This document shows, piece by piece, positions 1 through 6,216 of a stretch of 6,663 nucleotides of DNA. This stretch comes from an uncultured beta proteobacterium (GTDB lineage Bacteria; Pseudomonadota; Gammaproteobacteria; Burkholderiales; Burkholderiaceae), in assembly GCA_903938955.1 (NCBI GenBank), contig CAJAFJ010000184.1:1-6663 (forward strand), written 5' to 3'. The notes under the pieces are model-generated. The model was not told the DNA's origin and did no database searches. It was given only the letters and a program-made list of their open reading frames with translations. How positions within the stretch are numbered: the stretch's first letter is position 1; each line of letters opens with the position of its first letter. A program made the position numbers and the translations under genes.

Positions 1-65
1 CAGATGAACCTGCTTGCGTTACACAGCCTTGGAAGCAGTAGCCTTGCGCCGAATGTGTAGATGAA

Positions 66-87
66 CATTACCGTCAGTGCGGTAATG
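66..87. repeat. Perfect inverted repeat, 8-bp stem
   Basis: CATTACCG (66-73) and CGGTAATG (80-87) are perfect reverse complements around the six-base loop TCAGTG. No T-run follows on the plus strand, so a classical intrinsic terminator is unlikely. It could be an operator, part of a mobile-element end or a folded transcript element. Function is unknown. Confidence 0.6.
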
Positions 88-93
88 GGCCGC

Positions 94-112
94 TCAGCCA
101 ACGGCTGGCTGA
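94..112. repeat. Perfect inverted repeat, 7-bp stem
   Basis: TCAGCCA (94-100) and TGGCTGA (106-112) are perfect reverse complements around the five-base loop ACGGC. It begins six bases after the preceding hairpin, so the two form a tandem stem-loop pair. There is no U-tract behind it. Function is unknown. Confidence 0.6.
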
Positions 113-180
113 AGTGGAAACCAATCAAGGTCAGATATTGGACTAAGCCAAGCGTCAGTCGGCCAGTGCGGCGGGCGTTT

Positions 181-240
181 AATTACTATCTTTTAAATAG
201 CTGTTCGCGCATACTAGACGAGAGACAAAGGCACTTTCAA
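181..240. repeat. Possible degenerate Comamonadaceae intergenic repeat
   Basis: The segment is an AT-rich start, then AATAGCTG, then a TCGCGC half-arm, then TAGACGAGAG, then AAGGCACTTT. From memory this order resembles the short palindromic intergenic repeat common in Rhodoferax, Polaromonas and Acidovorax genomes: an AT-rich lead, a TAGCTGCTCGCGC-like arm and a matching return arm followed by T-rich sequence. In this copy the return arm has decayed, so the stem is poor. The call rests on recalled family resemblance, not on a second copy in this window. Confidence 0.35.
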
Positions 241-313
241 CTCACAGAGCCCCTCAAATTATCACGTTGGCATTTTGCAGTCAGAGATAGTTCGGTCACA
301 GTACACTTGGCCC

Positions 314-604
314 ATGCGCCCCTCTGAAGCCCTTTCCCTGCACCGCATTCGCATCCGCGAAATTGCGTTGAATCACCACGTCAGTGGCGTGCGGGTGTTT
401 GGGTCGGCGTTGCACGGCGACGATGTGGCGGGAAGTGACCTTGATCTGCTGGTGGAGCCCACGCCGCAGACCACGATGATGGACATTGGCGCCATCCGCT
501 TTGAGTTGAAAAACCTGCTGGGACTGGAGGTTGATGTGCTCACCCCTAACGGCCTGCCGCCCAAGTTTCGGGAACAGGTCTTGCGTGAGGCAAGGCCCGT
601 ATGA
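314..604 (+). CDS. mntA: MntA-type nucleotidyltransferase antitoxin
   Basis: This is a 96-residue minimal nucleotidyltransferase (MNT fold) and the antitoxin half of an MntA/HepT pair. In characterised systems MntA transfers AMP from ATP onto a tyrosine of the HepT ribonuclease and inactivates it. The signature GSX10DXD is exact: G30 and S31, ten residues, then D42 and D44. A third acidic residue, D74, lies in the strand VDVLT, so the metal-binding triad is complete and activity is plausible. The ATG at 314 was chosen because family members begin with an MRPSEAL-like N terminus; an in-frame TTG at 275 would add 13 residues without family character. No strong Shine-Dalgarno precedes 314. The stop overlaps the hepT start (ATGA), indicating translational coupling. 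The family assignment is solid; that this copy neutralises its neighbour is inferred from the motifs and context. Confidence 0.88.
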   Translation: MRPSEALSLHRIRIREIALNHHVSGVRVFGSALHGDDVAGSDLDLLVEPTPQTTMMDIGAIRFELKNLLGLEVDVLTPNGLPPKFREQVLREARPV

Positions 605-951
605 GCCGCGCAAATCCGTTGCGTATCGCCGATTACCTGCAACATATTCTTGAAGCCATCGACAACATTCGGGACTATACAGAGAGCATGGATCTGAATG
701 CATTCATGGCCGATCGAAAAACCCGCGATGCGGTGATTCGCAATCTGGAAATCATCGGCGAAGCCTGTAACAACGTGGCTAAAAACCACCCAGCCTTCGC
801 CACCGAACACGCTGAAGTCCCTTGGGGCTTCGCCTACGAAATGCGCAACGCACTTTCGCACGGCTATTTCACGGTAGACCATGCCATCGTTTGGCAAACC
901 ATTCAACGAGACCTGCCAAAGCTTAGAAGTCAAATCTCAGCCTTTATCTAG
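601..951 (+). CDS. hepT: HepT-like HEPN ribonuclease toxin (DUF86)
   Basis: This is a 116-residue all-helical HEPN-domain protein, the toxin partner of MntA. Family members cut RNA (tRNA or mRNA) in the cytoplasm and arrest growth unless modified or bound. The diagnostic RX4HXY motif is intact: R82, H87 and Y89 within RNALSHGYF. R and H are the HEPN ribonuclease residues, and the tyrosine is the known AMPylation site for MntA. The upstream helix RNLEIIGEA (residues 47-55) is also typical of DUF86. Length fits the family. The ATG at 601 overlaps the mntA stop by four bases, and AAGG at 592-595 gives a modest ribosome site. Base composition is lower in GC than later genes (33/60 at 721-780 against 42/60 at 2881-2940), consistent with a mobile accessory module. 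It appears intact; toxicity is inferred. Confidence 0.9.
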   Translation: MSRANPLRIADYLQHILEAIDNIRDYTESMDLNAFMADRKTRDAVIRNLEIIGEACNNVAKNHPAFATEHAEVPWGFAYEMRNALSHGYFTVDHAIVWQTIQRDLPKLRSQISAFI

Positions 952-1091
952 GGATCGCGACCTGACTGACGTGCTGAAGATCGCCCTGACACCCTTTGTG
1001 TCGCACATTGAGTTGGCATTTGTTGATGGATCAGTCTCCAGGATGACGAAACACGGTGACCTGTCAATAGGGCGCAAGCGCCCTAAAAACC
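952..1091. other. Intergenic gap between convergent hepT and qor
   Basis: These 140 bases lie between two converging genes. I see no supported coding sequence; a plus-strand frame from 881 to 1171 crosses the gap but overlaps both real genes and has no recognisable domain. The only clear structure is the hairpin at 1069-1084. Confidence 0.5.
1069..1084. terminator. Hairpin downstream of qor, weak terminator candidate
   Basis: AGGGCGC (1069-1075) and GCGCCCT (1078-1084) are perfect reverse complements separated by AA; in practice this gives a six-pair GC-rich stem with a CAAG loop. It begins eight bases beyond the qor stop and lies about 117 bases beyond the hepT stop. The expected U-tract is missing in both directions: on the plus strand the stem is followed by AAAAA, and on the minus strand by ATTGAC. 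It may weaken convergent readthrough or act as a 3' stabiliser; intrinsic termination is uncertain. Confidence 0.35.
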
Positions 1092-2087
1092 TTACAAAGT
1101 CAAAATCGTGCAGCCCGTCGTCTTACGCGCTTCCAAGGCGCGATGGGCTTCTTGCACGTCTTCCAGCTTGAAGCGCTGGTCAATGCGAATCGTGACCTTG
1201 CCGCTGGTGACGGCTTCAAACAAATCATCGGCCATGGCCTGCGTGCTTTCGCGCGTGGCAATGTGGTTGAACAGGGTCTGGCGTGTCACGTAGAGTGAGC
1301 CTTTGGCGGCCAGAATGCCGGGGGCAAACGGCGCCACCGGGCCGGAGGCGTTGCCAAAACTGGCCATCAGGCCAAACGGCGCCAGGCAGTCCAGCGACTT
1401 GTCCCAGGTGTCTTTGCCGATCGAGTCGTACACCACCTTGACGCCTCGGCCGCCGGTAATTTCTTTCACCCGCGTCAAAAAGTCTTCGGTCGAATAGTTG
1501 ATGACGAAGGCGGCGCCGTACTCTTTGGCCAGCGCACATTTGGCGTCCGAACCGGCGGTGCCAATCAGCTGCAGGCCCATCGCCCGCGCCCACTGGCAGG
1601 CAATCAGGCCGACCCCGCCGGCGGCGGCGTGGAACAGCACAAAGTCCCCCGGGTTTAAACCACCTTGCGGCTGGGTGCGTTTAAGCAGGTATTGCGCCGT
1701 CAGGCCCTTGAGCATCATGGCCGCGCCGCTCTCGAACGAGATCGCATCGGGCAGCTTGCAGACGGACTGAGCGCTCATCACGCGCAACTCACAGTAGCTG
1801 CCGGGAAGCGCGCTGGCATAGGCGGCACGGTCGCCCACTTGCAGGTGCGTGACGCCCTCGCCCACGGCTTCAACCACGCCAGCGGCTTCCACGCCCAGTT
1901 GCACGGGCAGCGACATCGGGTACAGGCCGGTGCGTTGGTAGACGTCGATAAAGTTCAGGCCGACCGCGTGGTGGCGAATGCGGATTTCACCGGGGCCGGG
2001 CTCCCCCACGGTGACGTTCACCAGTTTGAGCTGCTCGGGGCCACCGTGTTGGTCAATGCGAATGGCGCGGGAAGTCATTTGAGTCAT
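1092..2087 (-). CDS. qor: NADPH:quinone oxidoreductase, QorA-like
   Basis: This is a 331-residue zinc-free medium-chain dehydrogenase/reductase of the quinone oxidoreductase group, close in length to E. coli QorA (327). Such enzymes use NADPH to reduce quinones or reactive alpha,beta-unsaturated carbonyls in the cytoplasm, usually as a protective function. An N-terminal GroES-like half carries the family stretch GLNFIDVYQRTGLYP (residues 43-57) and GVEAAGVVEAVG. The Rossmann half carries AAAGGVG (154-160) for the cofactor, and the zinc-binding cysteines of alcohol dehydrogenases are absent. The ATG at 2087 was chosen because AGGA (2096-2099) lies eight bases upstream; an in-frame ATG at 2078 is the main alternative, and an extension to 2117 lacks family character. 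The gene is divergent from the EamA gene. The exact substrate cannot be told from sequence. Confidence 0.9.
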   Translation of the reverse strand: MTQMTSRAIRIDQHGGPEQLKLVNVTVGEPGPGEIRIRHHAVGLNFIDVYQRTGLYPMSLPVQLGVEAAGVVEAVGEGVTHLQVGDRAAYASALPGSYCELRVMSAQSVCKLPDAISFESGAAMMLKGLTAQYLLKRTQPQGGLNPGDFVLFHAAAGGVGLIACQWARAMGLQLIGTAGSDAKCALAKEYGAAFVINYSTEDFLTRVKEITGGRGVKVVYDSIGKDTWDKSLDCLAPFGLMASFGNASGPVAPFAPGILAAKGSLYVTRQTLFNHIATRESTQAMADDLFEAVTSGKVTIRIDQRFKLEDVQEAHRALEARKTTGCTILTL

Positions 2088-2095
2088 GAAAAATA

Positions 2096-2099
2096 TCCT
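2096..2099 (-). promoter_or_regulatory. Shine-Dalgarno of qor
   Basis: Read on the minus strand, AGGA lies eight bases before the ATG at 2087. It decides between the in-frame starts at 2117, 2087 and 2078 in favour of 2087. Confidence 0.55.
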
Positions 2100-2207
2100 G
2101 GAATTTGATTGGGTCATCTATCCTGCCATGAAATAACGGGCGCCCGCCGGGCGGGGGCATTCAGCGGGCCCCCTCCAACGCCGCACCAGCCTTGTTACAG
2201 TCTTGCC

Positions 2208-3110
2208 ATGCACCTCAGACTGACTCCCACTGCCGCCCTCTTGTTGACCTTGCCGCCCCTGCTCTGGGCCGGTAACGCCGTGGTGGGCCGCCTGATCCAT
2301 GACCTGATCTCGCCGATGACGCTGAATTTTTTGCGCTGGCTGCTGGCCTTTGCCTTGCTCGCGCCGCTGGCCGGTGCGGTGCTGCGCCCCAGCAGTCCCA
2401 TGTGGCGCCACTGGCGGCGCTTTTCGCTGCTGGGTCTGCTCAGTGTCGGCGCCTACAACGCCCTGCTGTACCTGGCGCTGACCACGTCCACGCCGATCAA
2501 CGTGACGCTGGTGGGGTCGAGCATGCCGGTCTGGATGCTGCTGATCGGGCGTGTGTTTTTTGGTGTTGCCATCTCGGGGCGCCAGTTGCTGGGGGCGGCG
2601 CTGTCGATAGCCGGGGTGCTGTTGGTGCTGTGCCGGGGCGAGTTTGAATTGTTGCTGCAGGTACGGCTGGTGCCGGGTGATTTGTACATCTTGATGGCCT
2701 CGGCCTGCTGGGCCTATTACAGCTGGATGCTGGCGCGCCCGACCACCGAGCCCCAAAGCATTCGCACCGACTGGTCGGCTTTTTTACTGGCGCAAATGGC
2801 GTTTGGTCTGGCGTGGTCGGGCTTGTTTGCGGGCGGCGAATGGGCGCTGGGCATGGTGCACATCAGCTGGGGCTGGCCACTGGCTGCCGCCCTGGCGTTT
2901 ATTGCCGTCGGCCCGGCGTTGATTGCCTACCGCGCCTGGGGCGCCGGGGTGGCGCGGGCCGGCCCGGCGGCGGCCGGCTTTTTTGTCAACCTGACGCCGC
3001 TGTTCACCGCCCTGCTGTCGACCGCCTTTTTGGGCGAGACCCCGCGGCTGTACCACGTGCTGGCGTTTGCGCTGATTGTGGGCGGCATCGTGGTGTCGTC
3101 GCGGCGCTGA
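2208..3110 (+). CDS. EamA/DMT-family membrane transporter
   Basis: This is a 300-residue, very hydrophobic inner-membrane protein of the drug/metabolite transporter superfamily, made of two tandem EamA repeats (about residues 11-142 and 157-297), giving roughly ten helices. Typical marks are PLLWAGNAVVGR near residues 17-28, NFLRWLLAF in helix 2 and the second-repeat ending TPLFTALLSTAFLGE (263-277). Members export amino acids or other small metabolites, but the substrate cannot be predicted from this sequence. The ATG at 2208 gives the normal family length; an upstream ATG at 2109 would add a Pro/Gly-rich leader that hides the first helix. No strong ribosome site precedes 2208. It is divergent from qor over about 120 bases and convergent with the kinase gene, so it is probably monocistronic. 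Composition is clearly GC-rich (42/60 at 2881-2940). Confidence 0.9.
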   Translation: MHLRLTPTAALLLTLPPLLWAGNAVVGRLIHDLISPMTLNFLRWLLAFALLAPLAGAVLRPSSPMWRHWRRFSLLGLLSVGAYNALLYLALTTSTPINVTLVGSSMPVWMLLIGRVFFGVAISGRQLLGAALSIAGVLLVLCRGEFELLLQVRLVPGDLYILMASACWAYYSWMLARPTTEPQSIRTDWSAFLLAQMAFGLAWSGLFAGGEWALGMVHISWGWPLAAALAFIAVGPALIAYRAWGAGVARAGPAAAGFFVNLTPLFTALLSTAFLGETPRLYHVLAFALIVGGIVVSSRR

Positions 3111-3125
3111 GTGGCGGCCGCGCGA

Positions 3126-3150
3126 CGGGTGACATCGGCAAGCTCACCCG
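3126..3150. terminator. Inverted repeat between convergent genes, possible terminator
   Basis: CGGGTGA (3126-3132) and TCACCCG (3144-3150) are perfect reverse complements around an 11-base loop. The right arm contains the stop codon of the minus-strand kinase gene (3144-3146), and the left arm lies 15 bases beyond the EamA stop. There is no U-tract on either strand, so any terminator role shared by the two converging transcripts is tentative. Confidence 0.3.
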
Positions 3151-5357
3151 ACCTGCGGTAGAGGCGCTTCCGGAGCGACCGGCAATAAAAGGGTCACGGT
3201 GGTGCCTTGGCCCAGCTGGCTGTCAATCTCGACTTGCCCGCGGTGGATGTCCACAATCTCTTTCACAATGCTCACACCCAGCCCGGTGCCAGGCACTTTG
3301 CCAGAAGCGTCGGCGCGGTAAAAGCGCTCCCCCACGCGCTGGCGCTGCTCGGGCGACAGGCCAATGCCGGGGTCGCTGATGCGGATCGCCACCCATGGCG
3401 CATGGGACTCGACCGTGATACTGACCTCGCCGCCCGCTGGTGAATATTTGTAGGCGTTGGAGAGCACGTTCAAAATCGCCTGCTGCACTTTTTTCTGATC
3501 CGCCAGAATCGACACCGGGCCGCCCGGAAACGTCATCCGGGGCGGCAAGCGACCGGCAGGCAGCTTGAAGCCGTGCACCACCTCGGTCACCAGCGCCGGC
3601 ACCGGCAAGTCCTTGAAGACAAAATCCTTGCCCCGGCGGGCCTCGATCCGGGCCAGGTCCAGCAGCTCATTGAGGATGGTGGACATCAGCTCAGCCTGCT
3701 TGTGGATGATGGTTAAAAACTCGGTGCGGCTCGCCTCGTCTAGCTCTTGGTGCAGCAAGACCTCGGAAAACCCGAAGATGCTGGCCATCGGCGTGCGCAG
3801 TTCATGCGCGGCGGTGGACAAAAACTCGCTCTTCATAAGGTCCACTTCAGTCTCGCGGGAAATATCGTGCAGATACAAAATTTGCGTCACGCTTTCCCCC
3901 GGCGACTCGCGCAAACCCACTTCAAGCACCCGCTTGCTGGCATCGGCCAGTTCAATCTTGTGACGCTGCTCGCGGCCCGCACCCGGCGCCGACGCGGTCG
4001 CTGCGCCGTTTTGGTTCATGACGCGCAAAGCCGCAATGCCCGGAAAGCGCGCCTGCGGCACACACACTTGCGCCAGCCGTTGCGAAAATTCAACCTCGCC
4101 CAAACCCATCACCTCAAACGCAGCGATGCCCAGCAGGCGCGAAAACGCCGGGCTGACATATTTAACGCAGTGCGCGCGGTCAAATGAAATAAACGCATCC
4201 GGGCTCAGGGCAAAAATGCCATTGAGCTGCGCCGCGTGCTCGCGCACGCGCGCCTCGGCCGCACGCCGGGCCGTGATGTCAATGCGGTTGCCCACGATGT
4301 ACCCACTGGGCGTGCGGTGCTCCACAATCATCAGCCAGCGCCCATCGGCCAGCGGCTGCTCCAGCACCGACCCATCGGCACGCTGGTGCTGTGCCACACG
4401 CTGGCGCACCCAGTCGTCCACCCGCCCGACGGCCTCGCGGTACTGGCCGCGCTCGGCGCCCCGGCGCACGATGTCTTCAAACGTGTTGCCCGGCACGATC
4501 AGGTCACGGCTGGTTTCATAAAACTTCAGATACGCCTCGTTGCACAGCATCAGCCGGTCGGCCTCGTCGTAGAGGGTGATGCCTTGCGAAATGCTGCTCA
4601 CCGCCTCACGCAGCAGCTGGTCTGACTTTTCAGCCGCTTGTTGGGCCGCCAGGCGCTTGAGGCTCTCGGCCCGGACCACCTCGCGGCTGTCCCCCAACTG
4701 CTGCGCCATGCTGTTGAAAGCCATGGCGGTTTGCGCCAGATCGTCATGCCCCTTGACGGGTACCCGGTACTCAAAATCGCCGGCGGCAAAGCGCTGACTG
4801 GCCCGCCGCAGCGCCACCAACTGGCGCGTCAGGTAGCTGCCCAATAACCACGAAAACAAAGCCACCAAGACCATCACCAGCCCCGCCATGCTAGCCGCCC
4901 AGTGCCGGGCGGACGCCAGCAAAATCGTCAAGGGCGCGGTCGAGACGCCGAGTTGAACCTCGCCTTGCCGCAGCGCACCCGCCAGCACCGGCGTCGACGC
5001 GTCAAACACACCGTCATGCACGTCGTCGAGGCTATTCTCCGAATGAAAAGGGCGGCCCAACAGCGTGGCGTCGCCTTGCTGGGCCAGCACCACCCCCGCC
5101 GCATCGACGATGCGCACAAAGGCGATCTGATCGGACGCCATGGCCTCGGTCACCAGGCTGTCCAACGTGGCCAGGTCCTGGGCAATGACGGCATCCTTGG
5201 CCGCGACGGCCAGCAGCTTGCCCGCCAGTTGCACCCGGCGCGTCAGTTCAGCCTCGTTGGAGTCCCGCAACACCGACAGCGCACTGCCGATCATGACGGC
5301 CAGCAAGGCCATCACGATCACGGCCACCCCGAGCATAATTTTGCTGCGAAACCGCAT
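3144..5357 (-). CDS. Membrane sensor histidine kinase (HAMP-PAS-PAS-HisKA-HATPase)
   Basis: This is a 737-residue inner-membrane sensor kinase. Numbered from the ATG at 5357: helix 1 at about 5-30; a periplasmic sensor of about 120 residues with Cache/CHASE8-like strands (FVRIVDAAGVVLAQQ); helix 2 at about 153-176; HAMP to about 226; a first PAS of PAS_7 type (about 247-364, SISQGITLYDEADRL); and a second PAS (about 374-498). HisKA has the H-box HELRTPMASIFGF with phosphoacceptor H518. The HATPase has N-box N630/N634, DPGIG from D662 and GTGLG at 690-694. All catalytic boxes are intact; there is no receiver domain. A TTG at 5363 would overlap the upstream TGA; the ATG leaves a two-base gap. 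Either start implies coupling to the binding protein gene. It is the last gene of its operon, and no response regulator follows. The signal is unknown; the upstream binding protein may present it. Confidence 0.92.
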   Translation of the reverse strand: MRFRSKIMLGVAVIVMALLAVMIGSALSVLRDSNEAELTRRVQLAGKLLAVAAKDAVIAQDLATLDSLVTEAMASDQIAFVRIVDAAGVVLAQQGDATLLGRPFHSENSLDDVHDGVFDASTPVLAGALRQGEVQLGVSTAPLTILLASARHWAASMAGLVMVLVALFSWLLGSYLTRQLVALRRASQRFAAGDFEYRVPVKGHDDLAQTAMAFNSMAQQLGDSREVVRAESLKRLAAQQAAEKSDQLLREAVSSISQGITLYDEADRLMLCNEAYLKFYETSRDLIVPGNTFEDIVRRGAERGQYREAVGRVDDWVRQRVAQHQRADGSVLEQPLADGRWLMIVEHRTPSGYIVGNRIDITARRAAEARVREHAAQLNGIFALSPDAFISFDRAHCVKYVSPAFSRLLGIAAFEVMGLGEVEFSQRLAQVCVPQARFPGIAALRVMNQNGAATASAPGAGREQRHKIELADASKRVLEVGLRESPGESVTQILYLHDISRETEVDLMKSEFLSTAAHELRTPMASIFGFSEVLLHQELDEASRTEFLTIIHKQAELMSTILNELLDLARIEARRGKDFVFKDLPVPALVTEVVHGFKLPAGRLPPRMTFPGGPVSILADQKKVQQAILNVLSNAYKYSPAGGEVSITVESHAPWVAIRISDPGIGLSPEQRQRVGERFYRADASGKVPGTGLGVSIVKEIVDIHRGQVEIDSQLGQGTTVTLLLPVAPEAPLPQVG
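3445..3461. repeat. Direct repeat copy within kinase ATPase domain (copy 1)
   Basis: Seventeen bases, TATTTGTAGGCGTTGGA, are identical here and at 6508-6524, both encoding the N-box SNAYKY on the minus strand. The flanking sequence is also similar over tens of bases, reflecting paralogy of the two kinases about 3.06 kb apart rather than a mobile repeat. Confidence 0.7.
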
Positions 5358-5359
5358 CG

Positions 5360-6205
5360 TCAAGGGCGCCCGTAACGTTCAAGCAAATCAATGTCCAGCG
5401 CCCGGATATCGTTCCACTCCTTGTCCTGCGCCCCCGCAATGCCTTTGAACGCCAGCGGTGCCAACAGGCGCTGCCCGTCCGCGTCCTTGCCCAGCGACTG
5501 CATGGCCGCCAGCACCTTGTCGAGCGCAGCGGCGGCCACGCGCGGATGCACGGCAAAAGCGTGCGGGGTGTAGGCCGGTGTTTCGGTGAGCACACGCAGG
5601 GCGTCCCGAACCTCCACTGGGGCGGCCTCCAGGGTGCGCACAATCCCGCCACCGGCTTCATGCAAACCGGAGGCCACCGCGCGGTAGACCGAATCGTGCG
5701 ACGCGACAAACTTGGCCTCAATAGGAATTTTCAGACGGCCAAACTCGGCCTGCGGCAGGATGCTGGCGGCAAAGGCGGCCGGCGCCGGAAACACCACCGT
5801 CTTGCCCGCCAGATCAGCTGGTTTTTGGTACGGGCTGTCCTTTCTCACCACCAAAACACCCTTGATCTTGCGATCCTGTTCTTTGGCAAACGCCCGGTAG
5901 CCCACGGCCTGGTGAAAAACCACGTAGTGGTAAGGATTCATGTACGCCAGATCGTATTCACCGCGCCCCAGGCGCTCCTCAAACACCGGAATGCTGGGCG
6001 CGGTCTTGAAGACCAACAGCACCCCCGAGCGCCGGCTGATCTCGGCCAGCAGCGGGCCCCAATCCTGCGCCAGGCGACTGGCCGACTGCTGCGGAACAAT
6101 CCCCAAGGTGAGCGCTGGGGGCGCGGTTTGCGCCTGCCCAGCGGGAGCGCCCAGCAGGCACAGGACGACAGCGCCAAGCGCCGCAAAATTTCTTAAACGT
6201 AGCAT
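5360..6205 (-). CDS. PhnD-like periplasmic binding protein
   Basis: This is a 281-residue secreted solute-binding protein of the phosphate/phosphite/phosphonate (PhnD) family. A type I signal peptide covers about residues 1-25: Arg at 3 and 5, hydrophobic core 7-19, likely cut after GQA at 25. C16 does not sit in a convincing lipobox. The mature part shows family hallmarks: GIVPQQSASRLAQDWGPLL (35-53), GEYDLAYMNPYHY (82-94), RKDSPYQKPADLAGKTVVFP (121-140) and SHDSVYRAV (169-177). Known PhnD proteins deliver phosphonates to an ABC importer, but no permease or ATPase gene is adjacent. Instead, histidine kinase genes lie directly on both sides on the same strand, so I infer a ligand-sensing role. 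The ATG at 6205 follows a strong AGGAG six bases upstream. The ligand is unknown; phosphonate specificity should not be assumed, hence no gene symbol. Confidence 0.88.
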   Translation of the reverse strand: MLRLRNFAALGAVVLCLLGAPAGQAQTAPPALTLGIVPQQSASRLAQDWGPLLAEISRRSGVLLVFKTAPSIPVFEERLGRGEYDLAYMNPYHYVVFHQAVGYRAFAKEQDRKIKGVLVVRKDSPYQKPADLAGKTVVFPAPAAFAASILPQAEFGRLKIPIEAKFVASHDSVYRAVASGLHEAGGGIVRTLEAAPVEVRDALRVLTETPAYTPHAFAVHPRVAAAALDKVLAAMQSLGKDADGQRLLAPLAFKGIAGAQDKEWNDIRALDIDLLERYGRP

Positions 6206-6211
6206 CCGACT

Positions 6212-6216
6212 CTCCT
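6212..6216 (-). promoter_or_regulatory. Shine-Dalgarno overlapping upstream stop codon
   Basis: On the minus strand the sequence reads TGAGGAGAGTCGGATG: AGGAG (6216 to 6212) shares its first A with the TGA of the upstream kinase and lies six bases before the ATG of the binding protein gene. This fixes that start and indicates translational coupling. Confidence 0.75.

Larger units (their letters stand above)
1..313. other. Gene-poor left flank
   Basis: I see no supported gene in this stretch. The first 60 bases are open in frame 1 and end in TAG at 58-60, so they could be the last 19 codons of an upstream gene, but the peptide resembles nothing I recognise. A plus-strand frame opening at 61 runs to 327, but its translation has mixed composition without domain character and it overlaps the mntA start. 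The stretch carries two perfect hairpins (66-87 and 94-112) and an AT-richer repeat-like segment (about 181-240), listed separately. No good sigma70 promoter could be placed ahead of mntA. Confidence 0.6.

Noticed and set aside
1..60. Possible tail of an upstream gene ending in TAG at 58-60
   Set aside because: Only 19 codons are visible and the peptide resembles nothing I recognise; an open frame of this length is expected by chance.
10..112. Integron attC site or insertion sequence end
   Set aside because: No matching RYYYAAC/GTTRRRY ends and no terminal inverted repeats flanking a transposase gene were found.
267..307. Promoter for mntA (TTGGCA at 267 or TTGCAG at 275 with TACACT at 302)
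   Set aside because: The spacings are far from 17 bases and TACACT would leave almost no leader before the ATG at 314.
61..327. Plus-strand 88-residue frame ahead of mntA
   Set aside because: No recognisable domain, no ribosome site, it crosses the hairpins and the repeat-like segment, and it overlaps the mntA start.
296..933. Minus-strand open frames opposite mntA and hepT
   Set aside because: They are shadows: the plus-strand frames carry exact family motifs, while these have none.
2141..2153. Small GC palindrome CGCCC-GCC-GGGCG in the qor/EamA divergent region
   Set aside because: A five-pair stem in GC-rich DNA is expected by chance and it has no operator-like spacing to either start.
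2109..2207. N-terminal extension of the EamA protein from an ATG at 2109
   Set aside because: It would add 33 Pro/Gly-rich residues before the first helix; the start at 2208 gives the usual family length.
2118..2756. Long minus-strand frame opposite the EamA gene
   Set aside because: Gln/Arg/Gly-rich translation typical of the antisense of a hydrophobic GC-rich gene.
3747..4187. Plus-strand frames opposite the kinase and binding protein genes, including 4902-5375 and 5546-6196
   Set aside because: Arg/His/Ala-rich shadows with no domain features; the minus-strand genes are unambiguous.
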